Shown: positions 53,568 through 62,496 of the stretch, in pieces
Layout of the letters: every line of letters starts with the position of its first letter
How positions within the stretch are numbered: the stretch's first letter is position 1
Made by a program: the position numbers and the translations under genes
The notes under the pieces: model-generated
Told to the model about the DNA's origin: nothing
Seen by the model: only the letters and a program-made list of their open reading frames with translations
Databases searched by the model: none
Source of the DNA: Simplicispira suum
GTDB lineage: Bacteria > Pseudomonadota > Gammaproteobacteria > Burkholderiales > Burkholderiaceae_C
Assembly: GCF_003008595.1 (NCBI RefSeq)
Contig: NZ_CP027669.1
Location: 620,001 to 684,000 of the forward strand
Length of the DNA: 64,000 nucleotides
Direction: 5' to 3'

Positions 53568-54338
53568 TTATAGCGTGTGCCCCGCTGCTGGGTTGAGCAG
53601 CAGCTCATCCGCCGGTTCGAGGAGCCCGGCGCTGCGGGCCTGCTCGATCAAATCGGGGCGATGGTGCGCGGTGAGCAGGACGCGCTGCTGGCGCCGCCAC
53701 TGTTCGATGTGCGCGTGGTGACCAGAGAGCAGTTCAGCGGGAACGCCCTGCCCTTGCCAGACTTCGGGGCGCGTGTAGTGGGGGCAATCGAGCAAGCCAT
53801 CGAGCGCCGGGTTGAAGCTGTCCTGTGCATGGCTCCCCGCATCGTGCAGCACGCCTGGCTGCAGCCGCGCCACTGCATCGAGCAGCGCCATGGCAGCGAT
53901 CTCGCCGCCGGAGAGCACGAAATCTCCGAGACTGATCTGCACGTCGACATGGCGGTCGATGAAGCGCTGGTCAATCCCTTCGTAACGGCCGCACAGCAGC
54001 ACGGCACCCTTGCCGTGTGCGCAGCGCTCCACGCGCGCATGATCGAGCCGGGCGCCCAATGGAGAGAACAGCACCAAAGGCGCCAGCTCCTGCGCAGGCT
54101 CGCCCCGGGCGGCGCGTACCGCCTCCAGGCAGCGTTCGAGCGGCGCCGCCATCATCACCATGCCGGGGCCGCCGCCAAAGGGCCGGTCGTCCACCCGCCG
54201 GTAGTTGCCCTCGGCAAAGTCGCGCGGATTCCACAAATGCACCGCCACCTGGCCCGACGCGTAGGCGCGGCGCGTGACACCGCTGCTCAGAAACGGCGCA
54301 AACAGCTCAGGAAACAGCGTGATGAGATCGAAGCGCAT
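53568..54338 (-). CDS. trmD: tRNA (guanine-37-N1)-methyltransferase
   Basis: A 256-residue SPOUT enzyme. [11 protein letters not shown] at the start, [14 protein letters not shown] and [21 protein letters not shown] (about 107-142) form the deep-trefoil-knot SAM pocket. It methylates G37 in tRNAs and prevents frameshifting. I chose ATG 54338 rather than TTG 54353. It lies 39 bases after rimM. Confidence 0.96.
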   Translation of the reverse strand: MRFDLITLFPELFAPFLSSGVTRRAYASGQVAVHLWNPRDFAEGNYRRVDDRPFGGGPGMVMMAAPLERCLEAVRAARGEPAQELAPLVLFSPLGARLDHARVERCAHGKGAVLLCGRYEGIDQRFIDRHVDVQISLGDFVLSGGEIAAMALLDAVARLQPGVLHDAGSHAQDSFNPALDGLLDCPHYTRPEVWQGQGVPAELLSGHHAHIEQWRRQQRVLLTAHHRPDLIEQARSAGLLEPADELLLNPAAGHTL

Positions 54339-54377
54339 GCCAAGGATTGCCAAGATTGCTGCGGTGCAGGCACAAAG

Positions 54378-54950
54378 TCAGTAGTCGGGCTGCCAGTCCA
54401 CCAAGATTCGCCGTCCAGCCAAGTCCACTTCGTCGACAAAGGCAGCGACAAACGGAATCATGCGCTCCATCAGTTTGCCCTCTACCACTTCGCCGTCCAG
54501 CACCAGCACGGTCTGGGGGCCAGTGGTGAGCAATTCGCGCACCGTGCCCAGCGCCACGCCTTCGCGGTTTTGCACTGCCAGCCCGATCAAATCCACCCAG
54601 TAATACTCGCCATCGCCTGCCTTGGGGAAACCCGAGCGCGGTACGAAGATGCGCGAGCCGCGCAGGGCTTCGGCCGCATTGCGGTCGTCGATGCCCTGAG
54701 CCCAGGCCACCACCGCGCCCGAGTGCTCGCGCGTCTGGCGCAAGTCCAAGACCACGGTTCCCTCAAAACTGCGCGCACCGCGTTCGGTCGGTTGCAGATA
54801 CCAGCGTTTGGCGCCAAGCAGTGCGCCTGCATCGCTGCTGTAAGGCAGCACCTTGAACCAGCCCTTGACACCCCATGCGTCGGAGATGCGGCCGATCTCA
54901 ATGGCGTCAGAGGGCAAGGCAGCTTGTTCGAGCGCAAGTGGAGCGGTCAT
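54378..54950 (-). CDS. rimM: Ribosome maturation factor RimM
   Basis: A 190-residue protein: an N-terminal RimM domain (IEIGRISDAWGVKGWFKVLPYS, about 17-38) and a C-terminal PRC barrel with YYWVDLIGLAVQNREGVALGTV. It binds S19 and assists 30S head assembly. It is separated from rpsP by a strong terminator-like hairpin (54979-55013). Confidence 0.96.
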   Translation of the reverse strand: MTAPLALEQAALPSDAIEIGRISDAWGVKGWFKVLPYSSDAGALLGAKRWYLQPTERGARSFEGTVVLDLRQTREHSGAVVAWAQGIDDRNAAEALRGSRIFVPRSGFPKAGDGEYYWVDLIGLAVQNREGVALGTVRELLTTGPQTVLVLDGEVVEGKLMERMIPFVAAFVDEVDLAGRRILVDWQPDY

Positions 54951-54973
54951 AGAGAATGGGGTGTCAGAAATTG

Positions 54974-55013
54974 AAAAAGGCGGATTGCGTCAGCAAAACC
55001 GACGCAATCCGCC
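54974..55013 (-). terminator. Strong terminator-like hairpin between rpsP and rimM
   Basis: GGCGGATTGCGTC and GACGCAATCCGCC form a perfect 13-bp stem with a nine-base loop; five T residues follow on the minus strand. It lies between rpsP and rimM and probably attenuates the operon. Confidence 0.75.
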
Positions 55014-55031
55014 CTGTCAGGGGAGCCGGGT

Positions 55032-55283
55032 TCAGGCAGCCGTTTTAGCGGCCTGCTTGATCAGGCGGTCCACGGTGGGCGAGGACTGGGCGCCGACGCT
55101 CTTCCAGTAGGTCAGGCGATCTTGTGCAATGCGCAGACCTTCTTCGCTTTCCTTGGCCGTGGGGTTGTAGAAACCCAGGCGCTCGATGAAGCGGCCGTCG
55201 CGGCGCACGCGCTTGTCGGCAACGACGATGTTGAAGAAAGGACGGCCCTTGGAGCCGCCGCGGGAGAGTCGAATGACGACCAT
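55032..55283 (-). CDS. rpsP: 30S ribosomal protein S16
   Basis: An 83-residue protein; [25 protein letters not shown] is the S16 N-terminus. First gene of the rpsP-rimM-trmD-rplS operon. The C-terminus [14 protein letters not shown] is typical. Confidence 0.98.
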   Translation of the reverse strand: MVVIRLSRGGSKGRPFFNIVVADKRVRRDGRFIERLGFYNPTAKESEEGLRIAQDRLTYWKSVGAQSSPTVDRLIKQAAKTAA

Positions 55284-55431
55284 AATTTATCCTTCGGGTG
55301 GTGGGCCGGCGCGTTAACAACCCGTTAACAACCGAATCCCCTGGATTCGCAACGTAGAGACACGCGACATGGCCACCCGGCCAGCGACACGCTGCAAAGC
55401 CGCTAATTATATCTTTCTTTCATTTTTCTCC

Positions 55432-55953
55432 ATGCCTCTTATTCGCCCCAGCCGCGATGGTGATCTCGACGCCATCACCGCCATCTATGCCCACCACGTG
55501 CTGCACGGGACCGGGACCTTTGAAATTGATCCGCCCAGTCGCAGCGACATGGCGGCTCGGCGCACCGAAGTGCTCTCGCGCAACCTGCCCTGGCTGGTGG
55601 CGGAGCAAGACGGCAAGGTCTTGGGTTTTGCTTACGCCAACTGGTTCAAGCCGCGCCCCGCCTATCGCTTTTCTGCCGAGGATTCGGTCTATGTTGCCGA
55701 GGCGGCGCGGGGCAGCGGCATCGGCCGGGCCCTGCTCCTGGCACTGATGGAGCAGGCCGAGGCCGCTGGCGTGCGCCAGTTGATGGCCGTCGTGGGTGAT
55801 TCGGTCAATACCGGCTCGATCAAGCTGCATCAGTCCCTGGGCTTTGAGCACATTGGCCTGATGCGCTCGGTGGGCTGGAAGCACGGCGCCTGGCGCGACA
55901 TCGTGCTCATGCAAAGGCCCCTGGGCAGCGGCGACGCCCAATCGCCCGAATAA
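55432..55953 (+). CDS. GNAT acetyltransferase, phosphinothricin N-acetyltransferase type
   Basis: A 173-residue acetyltransferase; IRPSRDGDLDAITAIYAHHVLHGTGTFEIDPPS matches the Pat/MddA group. The acetyl-CoA loop is RGSGIGRALLLALMEQA (about 99-115), and HQSLGFEHIGLMRSVGWKHGAWRD is the C-terminal signature. It probably acetylates phosphinothricin, methionine sulfoximine or similar amino acids. ATG 55432 is used. Confidence 0.93.
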   Translation: MPLIRPSRDGDLDAITAIYAHHVLHGTGTFEIDPPSRSDMAARRTEVLSRNLPWLVAEQDGKVLGFAYANWFKPRPAYRFSAEDSVYVAEAARGSGIGRALLLALMEQAEAAGVRQLMAVVGDSVNTGSIKLHQSLGFEHIGLMRSVGWKHGAWRDIVLMQRPLGSGDAQSPE

Positions 55954-55960
55954 TGCCGCC

Positions 55961-56407
55961 ATGAAAAACAAGACCCTTGCCGCCTGGCTGGCCTTTCTTG
56001 GCGGCCCCATCGGCCTGCACCGCTTCTACCTGCACGGGCTGCGCGATCCGCTGGGGTGGCTGCTGATCGTTCCCACCTCGCTGGGCGCGTATGGAATTGA
56101 GCGCGTGCAAAGCCTGGGCCAGGACGATGCGCTCAGCTGGGTTCTCATTCCGCTCCTGGGCTTCACCATCGCGGGCTGCGCGCTCACCGCCATCGTCTAC
56201 GGCCTCTCATCGCCCGAGAAATGGAACGCACGCTTCAACCCGGGCGCTGCATCCGATGCACCGGCGGGCCGCACGCGCTGGAGCACGGTGTTTGCGCTGG
56301 CGACCTCGCTGCTGATTGGAACCACTGTGCTGATGGCCAGCCTGGCCTACAGCTTTCAGCATTATTTTGAATACCAGATCGACGAGGCGCACAAGATTTC
56401 ACGCTGA
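55961..56407 (+). CDS. TM2 domain-containing membrane protein
   Basis: A 148-residue protein. The N-terminus AWLAFLGGPIGLHRFYLHGLRDPLGW is a TM2 domain (two helices with a short turn), followed by more transmembrane helices at about 57-80 and 100-125. Function unknown. It lies eight bases after the acetyltransferase gene. Confidence 0.82.
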   Translation: MKNKTLAAWLAFLGGPIGLHRFYLHGLRDPLGWLLIVPTSLGAYGIERVQSLGQDDALSWVLIPLLGFTIAGCALTAIVYGLSSPEKWNARFNPGAASDAPAGRTRWSTVFALATSLLIGTTVLMASLAYSFQHYFEYQIDEAHKISR

Positions 56408-56755
56408 GACAAATCACAGCAGACATTTTTAATAAAAATAGCCTCTAGCGCTTATGGTTCTAGTGGTTCAAGCTATTTATTCAATAGCAAAACTGCGCTG
56501 GAACGCAATGATGCAACCTGGAAACGGCCGTTGGACGCGCTCGCCGGCGCCGTGTTCAGGGTGTCGGGCAAGGCCGGACGACGCGGCGGGCTCCTGCCCG
56601 CAAGAAGGCGCAACGCCGCATGGCGCCCTGAACGCGGTGGTGCTGGCGGGGCATAGCGCGCTCGCCCATCGGGTGGACGTCAGGGAAACCATCAAACATC
56701 GATTCCATGCACCCTGGAACAAGGCCCCAAACGGTCTCGACGGCCGGTTCTAGGT
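56408..56755. other. Non-coding region between TM2 protein and pit
   Basis: This 348-bp region holds no supported gene. It carries a dispersed repeat (56431-56492) and then a GC-rich part with palindromes: GTTCAGGG/CCCTGAAC (about 56549-56634) enclosing GCGGGC/GCCCGC (about 56585-56601). It shares a 16-base string with MITE-like element 2. Confidence 0.6.
56431..56492. repeat. Dispersed hairpin repeat, copy 8 (after the TM2 gene)
   Basis: AAAAATAGCCTCTAGCGCTT, then TTCAAGCTATTTATTCAATAGC. The second stem with CTATT and AATAG is well preserved; the first stem's right arm is decayed. Confidence 0.78.
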
Positions 56756-57766
56756 TCAATACAGCTGCAGGCTGATCCAGTAGGCAATGGCAGCCACAAA
56801 AGCGCTGGCCGGGATCGTCAGAATCCAGGCCCAGATGATGTTGCCCGCCACGCCCCAGCGCACCGCACTGGCCCGCTGCACAGAACCCACGCCGACGATG
56901 GCGCCAGTGATGGTGTGGGTGGTGGAAACTGGAATGCCCAGCAGCGTCGCCGTGAACAGCGTGATCGCGCCGCCAGTTTCCGCGCAGAAACCACCCACCG
57001 GTTTGAGCTTGGTGATCTTCTGGCCCATGGTTTTGACGATGCGCCAGCCCCCGAACATGGTGCCCAGGGCAATGGCTGTGTAGCAGCTGATGATGGTCCA
57101 GAGCGGGGGCGCATCGTCTCCCGGCGCTGCGTAGCCGGTGGCGATCAGCAGCAGCCAGATGATGCCTATGGTCTTTTGCGCATCGTTGCCGCCATGGCCG
57201 AGACTGTAGGCCCCCGCAGAGACCAGTTGCAGGCGGCGGAACCATTTGTCAATGCGGCTCGGCCGGGCGCGGCGAAAAACCCAGGCCACGGCCACCATCA
57301 TCAACGAGCCGAACAGAAAACCGAGCAGTGGCGAGAGAAAGATAAAGGCGACGGTCTTGAAAATGCCCGATGCCACCAGCGCGCCAGCGCCGGTCTTGGC
57401 CATCACGGCCCCCACAATGCCACCGATCAAGGCATGCGAAGAACTACTGGGAATTCCGTAGTACCAGGTGATCAAGTTCCAGGTGATCGCGCCCATTAAC
57501 GCGCCAAACACCACATGGGTATCCACCACCCCCGGCTGGACGATGCCCTTGCCAATGGTGGCCGCCACGCTGAGGTGGAAGACAAAAATCGCGATGAAGT
57601 TGAAAAAGGCGGCAAACACCACGGCCTGCCCCGGCTTGAGTACCCCTGTGGAGACCACGGTGGCAATCGAGTTGGCGGCGTCGTGAAAGCCGTTCATGAA
57701 GTCAAAGACGATGGCCAAGGCCACCAGCAGCGCCACGACCCACAGGGCAGTCTGTACGGTTTGCAT
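56756..57766 (-). CDS. pit: Low-affinity inorganic phosphate transporter (Pit)
   Basis: A 336-residue transporter with about ten helices. FDFMNGFHDAANSIATVVSTG (about 22-42) and the second GAYSLGHGGNDAQKTIG are the two PiT signature repeats. It imports phosphate, often with metal ions. It lies 19 bases downstream of its DUF47 partner. Confidence 0.95.
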   Translation of the reverse strand: MQTVQTALWVVALLVALAIVFDFMNGFHDAANSIATVVSTGVLKPGQAVVFAAFFNFIAIFVFHLSVAATIGKGIVQPGVVDTHVVFGALMGAITWNLITWYYGIPSSSSHALIGGIVGAVMAKTGAGALVASGIFKTVAFIFLSPLLGFLFGSLMMVAVAWVFRRARPSRIDKWFRRLQLVSAGAYSLGHGGNDAQKTIGIIWLLLIATGYAAPGDDAPPLWTIISCYTAIALGTMFGGWRIVKTMGQKITKLKPVGGFCAETGGAITLFTATLLGIPVSTTHTITGAIVGVGSVQRASAVRWGVAGNIIWAWILTIPASAFVAAIAYWISLQLY

Positions 57767-57785
57767 TACAGGCGGGAGCGCAGGC

Positions 57786-58433
57786 TCAGGAATTTTCGAG
57801 GACGATGCCCTCGATCAGGTTGGCGACGTCTTCGCACTTGTCCGTAATCGTCTCAAGCAGCTCGTAGATGGCTTTGAGCTTGATCAGCTCGCGCACGTCG
57901 GGCTCCTCGCGAAACAACTTGCTCATGGCGCTGCGCAGCACGCGGTCGGCATCGCTCTCGAGCTTGTCGATCTCCTCACAGGTCTTGAGCGCGGCTTCGG
58001 CCGTCGCGTTGTCGGCCAGCTTGTTCAAGAGCTTGACGGCATCGCGCATGCGCTCCACGGACTTGACACTCAACTGCGTCAGGCGCGTGATCTCCTCAGT
58101 CATCTCGCGGATATCGTAGAGGCTCATGGTCTCGGCGGAATCCTGGATCAGGTCCGCCACGTCGTCCATGGTGTTGATGAGGGTATGGATCTGCTCGCGG
58201 TCGATCGGGGTGATGAAGGTCTTGTGAACCGCCTTGTTCACCTCGTGGGTGATGCGGTCGGCTGCGCGCTCGGCGCTGTCCACGTCGTGCGCATATTTCT
58301 CGCGCAGGTGGGGTTCGTTGTAGTGGGCTACCAACTGCTCGAACGCATGGGCTGCTTCTACGATGAGCTCCGCATGCTGGTTGAACATTTCGAAAAAGTT
58401 GCCTTCGCGCGGCAAGAGCTTGCCAAACAGCAT
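57786..58433 (-). CDS. DUF47 (PhoU-like) phosphate transport accessory protein
   Basis: A 215-residue all-helical DUF47 protein, EHQAELIVEAAHAFEQLVAHYN near the start and MDDVADLIQDSAETMSLYDIREM in the middle. These proteins are Pit accessory factors. It is the upstream gene of the pair with pit. Confidence 0.92.
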   Translation of the reverse strand: MLFGKLLPREGNFFEMFNQHAELIVEAAHAFEQLVAHYNEPHLREKYAHDVDSAERAADRITHEVNKAVHKTFITPIDREQIHTLINTMDDVADLIQDSAETMSLYDIREMTEEITRLTQLSVKSVERMRDAVKLLNKLADNATAEAALKTCEEIDKLESDADRVLRSAMSKLFREEPDVRELIKLKAIYELLETITDKCEDVANLIEGIVLENS

Positions 58434-58648
58434 GTGGAACTCCAGGGGAATACGGAAAGAAACGTCAGAGGCGTGACGAAACCACGGAGCGGGTTTCGAG
58501 AAAGTGGCGCGAGTTTACCGCGTGCATTCCTCTGCCGATGAAGGGAAACTGACGGCAAGCGACTTGCCCACAGGTCAGGCGCCAAACGAAAGCGGCGCCA
58601 GCTCCCGCGAAGGAAGTGGCGCCCCTGGCTTGGCAGCAAGGATGGTGA

Positions 58649-58669
58649 GTGCTGGCAGACGGCCAGCAC
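58649..58669 (-). terminator. Hairpin after livF
   Basis: GTGCTGGC and GCCAGCAC form an 8-bp stem with a five-base loop, starting seven bases past the livF stop. No T-run follows on the minus strand; it may be a terminator or a 3' stabiliser. Confidence 0.45.
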
Positions 58670-58675
58670 CGGCAT

Positions 58676-59404
58676 TTACTCGCCCAGATAGGCCGCACGC
58701 ACCTTCGGGTCGCTCAGCAACTCTTTGCCCGGCCCGGTCATGGTGATGATGCCCGACTCCATCACGTAGCCACGGTTGGCAATGGCCAATGCGCGGCTGG
58801 CGTTCTGCTCGACCAGCAGCACCGTGACACCCTGGGCGTACACGTCGCGCACCACTTCAAAAATCTTGTCCACCATGATGGGGGACAGCCCCATGGAAGG
58901 CTCGTCCAGAAGCAGCAGCTTGGGCTGGCTCATCAGCGCGCGCGCCATGGCCAGCATTTGCTGCTCACCGCCCGACATCGTGCCAGCGAGCTGATCACGG
59001 CGCTCCTTGAGGCGCGGAAACAGCGCAAACATGCGATCAATGTCGGCCAGAATGCCTGCCTTGTCGCGACGAATGAACGCGCCCATTTGCAGGTTTTCGA
59101 CGATGGTCATGCGTGCGAACACGCCGCGCCCTTCGGGCACCATCACCAGGCCCTTTTTCACCAGATCCCAGGCGCCCTGCCCTCGGATGCTCTCGCCCTG
59201 GTAACGGATATCGCCATCGGAAAAGGTCAGCGACCCCGTGATGGCCTTCATGGTGGTGGTCTTGCCAGCGCCGTTGGAGCCAATCAGCGATACCAGCTCG
59301 CCGGTCCGCACTTCAAAATCGATCCCCTTGACAGCCTGAATGCCGCCATAGCCCACTTTGAGGCTGCTGACCTGCAAAAGGATGTTGTTGTTCTGCTCGG
59401 CCAT
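58676..59404 (-). CDS. livF: Branched-chain amino acid ABC transporter ATPase LivF
   Basis: A 242-residue ABC ATPase. Walker A GSNGAGKTTTMK (about 38-49), the signature TMSGGEQQMLAMARAL and Walker B LLLLDEPSMGLSP. Last gene of livHMGF; imports leucine, isoleucine, valine or related amides with LivG. Confidence 0.95.
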   Translation of the reverse strand: MAEQNNNILLQVSSLKVGYGGIQAVKGIDFEVRTGELVSLIGSNGAGKTTTMKAITGSLTFSDGDIRYQGESIRGQGAWDLVKKGLVMVPEGRGVFARMTIVENLQMGAFIRRDKAGILADIDRMFALFPRLKERRDQLAGTMSGGEQQMLAMARALMSQPKLLLLDEPSMGLSPIMVDKIFEVVRDVYAQGVTVLLVEQNASRALAIANRGYVMESGIITMTGPGKELLSDPKVRAAYLGE

Positions 59405-59406
59405 GC

Positions 59407-60189
59407 TCAGTGTCCTCCGGTGCCCAGATAGGCCTCAATGACTTTTTCGTCCTTCTGCACGTCGGCGGGCGTTCCTTCGGCAATCTGCTTGCCGTAGTCG
59501 AGCACGGTGACGCGATCGCACAGACCCATCACCAGCTTGACGTCGTGTTCGATCAACAAAATCGTGCGGTTGTCCTTGCGGATGCGATCGATCAACTCGC
59601 GCAGCATCACCTTTTCGGTGGCGTTCATGCCGGCAGCCGGCTCGTCAAGCGCGATCAGTTGCGGGTCGGTGGCCAGCGCGCGGGCAATTTCCAGGCGCCG
59701 CTGGTCGCCGTAGCTTAGCGTGCGCGCCTTGTAGTCGGCGTAGCTGCCAATCCCCACATAGTCGAGCAGCTCCTGCGCCCGCTTGGCGATCTGGGCCTCT
59801 TCCCGCTTGAAACTCTTGGTGCGAAACACCGCGCCAAAGAGCCCGGAGTGGGTCCGGATGTGCCGCCCCACCATGACGTTCTCAAGCGCCGTCATCTCGG
59901 CAAACAGCCGAATGTTCTGGAACGTGCGGGCAATGCCCGCCTTGGCCACCAGGTGCACCGCTTTGGGTGCGTAAGGCTTGCCCGCCAGCTCGAAGGTGCC
60001 GCTGTCGGGCGTGTAGAGCCCGGTGATGACGTTGAAGAAGGTGGTTTTACCGGCGCCGTTGGGGCCGATCAGGCCATAGACCTGACCGCGCTTGATGGTG
60101 ATGCCGACGTCCGAGAGCGCCTGCAAGCCACCAAACCGCTTGGAAATACCGGTGACCTTGAGCACCGGCGCATTGGAATTCTCTGCCAT
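59407..60189 (-). CDS. livG: Branched-chain amino acid ABC transporter ATPase LivG
   Basis: A 260-residue ABC ATPase with GPNGAGKTTFFNVITG, the TLSYGDQRRLEIARAL signature and LIALDEPAAGMNATE Walker B. The extra helix at the C-terminus with DYGKQIAEGTPADVQKDEKVIEAYLG is typical of LivG. Two bases separate it from livF. Confidence 0.95.
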   Translation of the reverse strand: MAENSNAPVLKVTGISKRFGGLQALSDVGITIKRGQVYGLIGPNGAGKTTFFNVITGLYTPDSGTFELAGKPYAPKAVHLVAKAGIARTFQNIRLFAEMTALENVMVGRHIRTHSGLFGAVFRTKSFKREEAQIAKRAQELLDYVGIGSYADYKARTLSYGDQRRLEIARALATDPQLIALDEPAAGMNATEKVMLRELIDRIRKDNRTILLIEHDVKLVMGLCDRVTVLDYGKQIAEGTPADVQKDEKVIEAYLGTGGH

Positions 60190-60209
60190 GTTGTGTCTTT
60201 CTGCGGTGT

Positions 60210-61289
60210 TCAGGTCTTCTGCTCCAGGCTCTTGCCGTGGTCAGGTGCGGGCCACAGGCCGCGGGGACGTATCAGCATCACGATGATCATGGCCAGCGCA
60301 ATCAGCAACTGGCGCAGGATGGCCGAATCCAGCCGCCCGTCGGTCATGGCCTGGAGCGGGCCCGCCACATAGCGCAGCACTTCGGGCAATGCCGAGAGGA
60401 GAACGGCACCCAGAATCACGCCGGGAATGTGGCCGATGCCACCAAGCACCACCATGGCGACGATCATGACCGACTCCATCAGGCTGAACGACTCAGGCGA
60501 GACGAAACCCTGGAAGGAGGCGAACATCACGCCCGAGACGCCGCCAAACGAGGCGCCCATGCCGAACGCCAGAAGCTTCATGTTGCGGGTGTTGATGCCC
60601 ATGGCCTTGGCGGCGATTTCATCTTCGCGAATCGCCATCCAGGCGCGGCCAATGCGCGAGTCCTGCAGTCGGTAGCACACCAGCACCGTGACGAGCACCA
60701 AAGCCAGGAAGAGGTAGTAATACATCGACACCGAATTGATGGCAATGCCGAAAAGCTCCTGGTTCTTTCCGAAATTGAACCCAAAGATGTGGACCGAATC
60801 GATCTGCCCCAAGCCCTTGGGACCGTTGGTGATGTTGATCGGGTGGTCCAGGTTGTTCATGAAGATGCGGATGATCTCCCCGAACCCCAGAGTCACGATG
60901 GCCAGGTAGTCGCCACGCAGCTTGAGCACCGGCACCCCAAGAATCACCCCCGTGGTCGCCGCAAGCACCAGCGCCAGCGGAATGACCAACCACATCGAAA
61001 AGTGCAGTCCATTGGGGAACATCGCCGCAAAACTGGCGAAGGTGTCTGCAAGATGGGGCGAGGCCAGCAGAGCGAACAAGTAGGCGCCCACGGCGTAGAA
61101 AGCGACGTAGCCCAAGTCAAGCAAACCGGCATAGCCCACCACGATGTTCAGCCCCAGGGCCAGCATGACGTACAGCAGCGCCAGGTCGGCAATGCGCACC
61201 CAGGCGTTGCCGAAGTACTGCAGGATCAGGGGCAGCACCAGCAGCGCGATGGCGCCGATGATCCATTTGGCAAGATTTTTCTGTTTCAT
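60210..61289 (-). CDS. livM: Branched-chain amino acid ABC transporter permease LivM
   Basis: A 359-residue permease with about ten helices. GLNIVVGYAGLLDLGYVAFYAVGAYLFALL and LKLRGDYLAIVTLGFGEIIRIFMNN are LivM signatures. I chose ATG 61289; the upstream frame overlaps livH. It lies ten bases after livH. Confidence 0.94.
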   Translation of the reverse strand: MKQKNLAKWIIGAIALLVLPLILQYFGNAWVRIADLALLYVMLALGLNIVVGYAGLLDLGYVAFYAVGAYLFALLASPHLADTFASFAAMFPNGLHFSMWLVIPLALVLAATTGVILGVPVLKLRGDYLAIVTLGFGEIIRIFMNNLDHPINITNGPKGLGQIDSVHIFGFNFGKNQELFGIAINSVSMYYYLFLALVLVTVLVCYRLQDSRIGRAWMAIREDEIAAKAMGINTRNMKLLAFGMGASFGGVSGVMFASFQGFVSPESFSLMESVMIVAMVVLGGIGHIPGVILGAVLLSALPEVLRYVAGPLQAMTDGRLDSAILRQLLIALAMIIVMLIRPRGLWPAPDHGKSLEQKT

Positions 61290-61299
61290 GGTCAAGTCC

Positions 61300-62229
61300 T
61301 CAGGCGCGGTCGGCCACACGTTCGCCAAACAGGCCCGATGGCCGCAGCGTCAGGATGATGATCAGCACGATGAACGCAAAGATGTCGGCGTAGTTGCTGC
61401 CAAGAATGCCACCCGTGAGCGTGCCGATGTAGCCTGAACCAATGGCTTCAATCAAGCCCAGCAAAATGCCGCCGACCACCGCACCGGCCAGGTTGCCAAT
61501 GCCGCCAAACACCGCCGCCGTGAACGCCTTGAGGCCGGGCAAAAAGCCCATGGTGTGCTGCGCCGTGCCGTAGTTCGACGCGTACATGATGCCGGCGATG
61601 GCCGCCAGGATGGCGCCGATGATGAAGGTGGCCGAAATCACCATGTCGGGTTTGACACCCATCAAGGCCGCAACCCGCGGGTTCTCTGCCGTGGCCCGCA
61701 TGGCGCGACCCAGGTTGGTGTAACCCACCAGCCAGGACAGGATCGCCAGCGATATCGCCGTGACGCCAAGAATCAGGATCTGCGTGGAAGTGATCACCGC
61801 GCCACCCAGTTCAAAGGGCGTAGCCGGCAACAAGGTGGGATACGGCTTGTAGTTGGGCTTCCAGATGATCATGGCCAGCGTCTGCAGCAGGATCGACATG
61901 CCCAGAGCGGTGATCAGCGGAGCCAGGCGCGACGCATTGCGCAGCGGCCGATAGGCCACCTTTTCAATCGTGAAGTTCAGCGCCGCAGCCACAATGCAGG
62001 CAATGATGGTGGCGAGCAGCAAAACGAGCCAGCCCGGTGCCCAAGGCATCGCCGACTGCATCATGCCGATGCAACTCCAACTGGTAAGTGCACCGATCAT
62101 CAGCACCTCTCCGTGTGCGAAATTGATCAGTTGAATAATGCCGTACACCATCGTGTAGCCCAAGGCTATCAAGGCGTACATGCTGCCGAGAACCAGACCG
62201 TTGATGATCTGTTGCAGCAAGATTTCCAT
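61300..62229 (-). CDS. livH: Branched-chain amino acid ABC transporter permease LivH
   Basis: A 309-residue permease. LLQQIINGLVLGSMYALIALGYTMVYGIIQLINFAHGEVLMIGA is the LivH signature. AAGGA lies ahead of ATG 62229. First gene of the operon. The substrate-binding protein is not in this window. Confidence 0.95.
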   Translation of the reverse strand: MEILLQQIINGLVLGSMYALIALGYTMVYGIIQLINFAHGEVLMIGALTSWSCIGMMQSAMPWAPGWLVLLLATIIACIVAAALNFTIEKVAYRPLRNASRLAPLITALGMSILLQTLAMIIWKPNYKPYPTLLPATPFELGGAVITSTQILILGVTAISLAILSWLVGYTNLGRAMRATAENPRVAALMGVKPDMVISATFIIGAILAAIAGIMYASNYGTAQHTMGFLPGLKAFTAAVFGGIGNLAGAVVGGILLGLIEAIGSGYIGTLTGGILGSNYADIFAFIVLIIILTLRPSGLFGERVADRA

Positions 62230-62310
62230 AAGAGGTCCTTCGTTTGTGACGGGCTCGGAATGCAGGCACCTTGTGCGGGTGTGGCCTTGTGGGCCCGTCT
62301 GCCATCTAGC

Positions 62311-62344
62311 AAAAAACCCGCCAGGAAAGCTGCCGCGCGGGTTT
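62311..62344 (-). terminator. Terminator-like hairpin between rarA and livH
   Basis: AAACCCGC and GCGGGTTT form an 8-bp stem; the minus strand has six T residues after it. It may end the rarA transcript or attenuate the liv operon. Confidence 0.6.
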
Positions 62345-62496
62345 GAAGGCGGAATTGTAGCGAGATGCAAACCCACCACGGACGCGGGTTTGGAGGGGTT
62401 TTCCCTTGGGTTTGCGGCGCATCAGAGGGATGCGTAAAACATAAGATTTGCTAATTTACGTGCACACTGCTGGTGCATGGCCTAATTGATCAAGGC

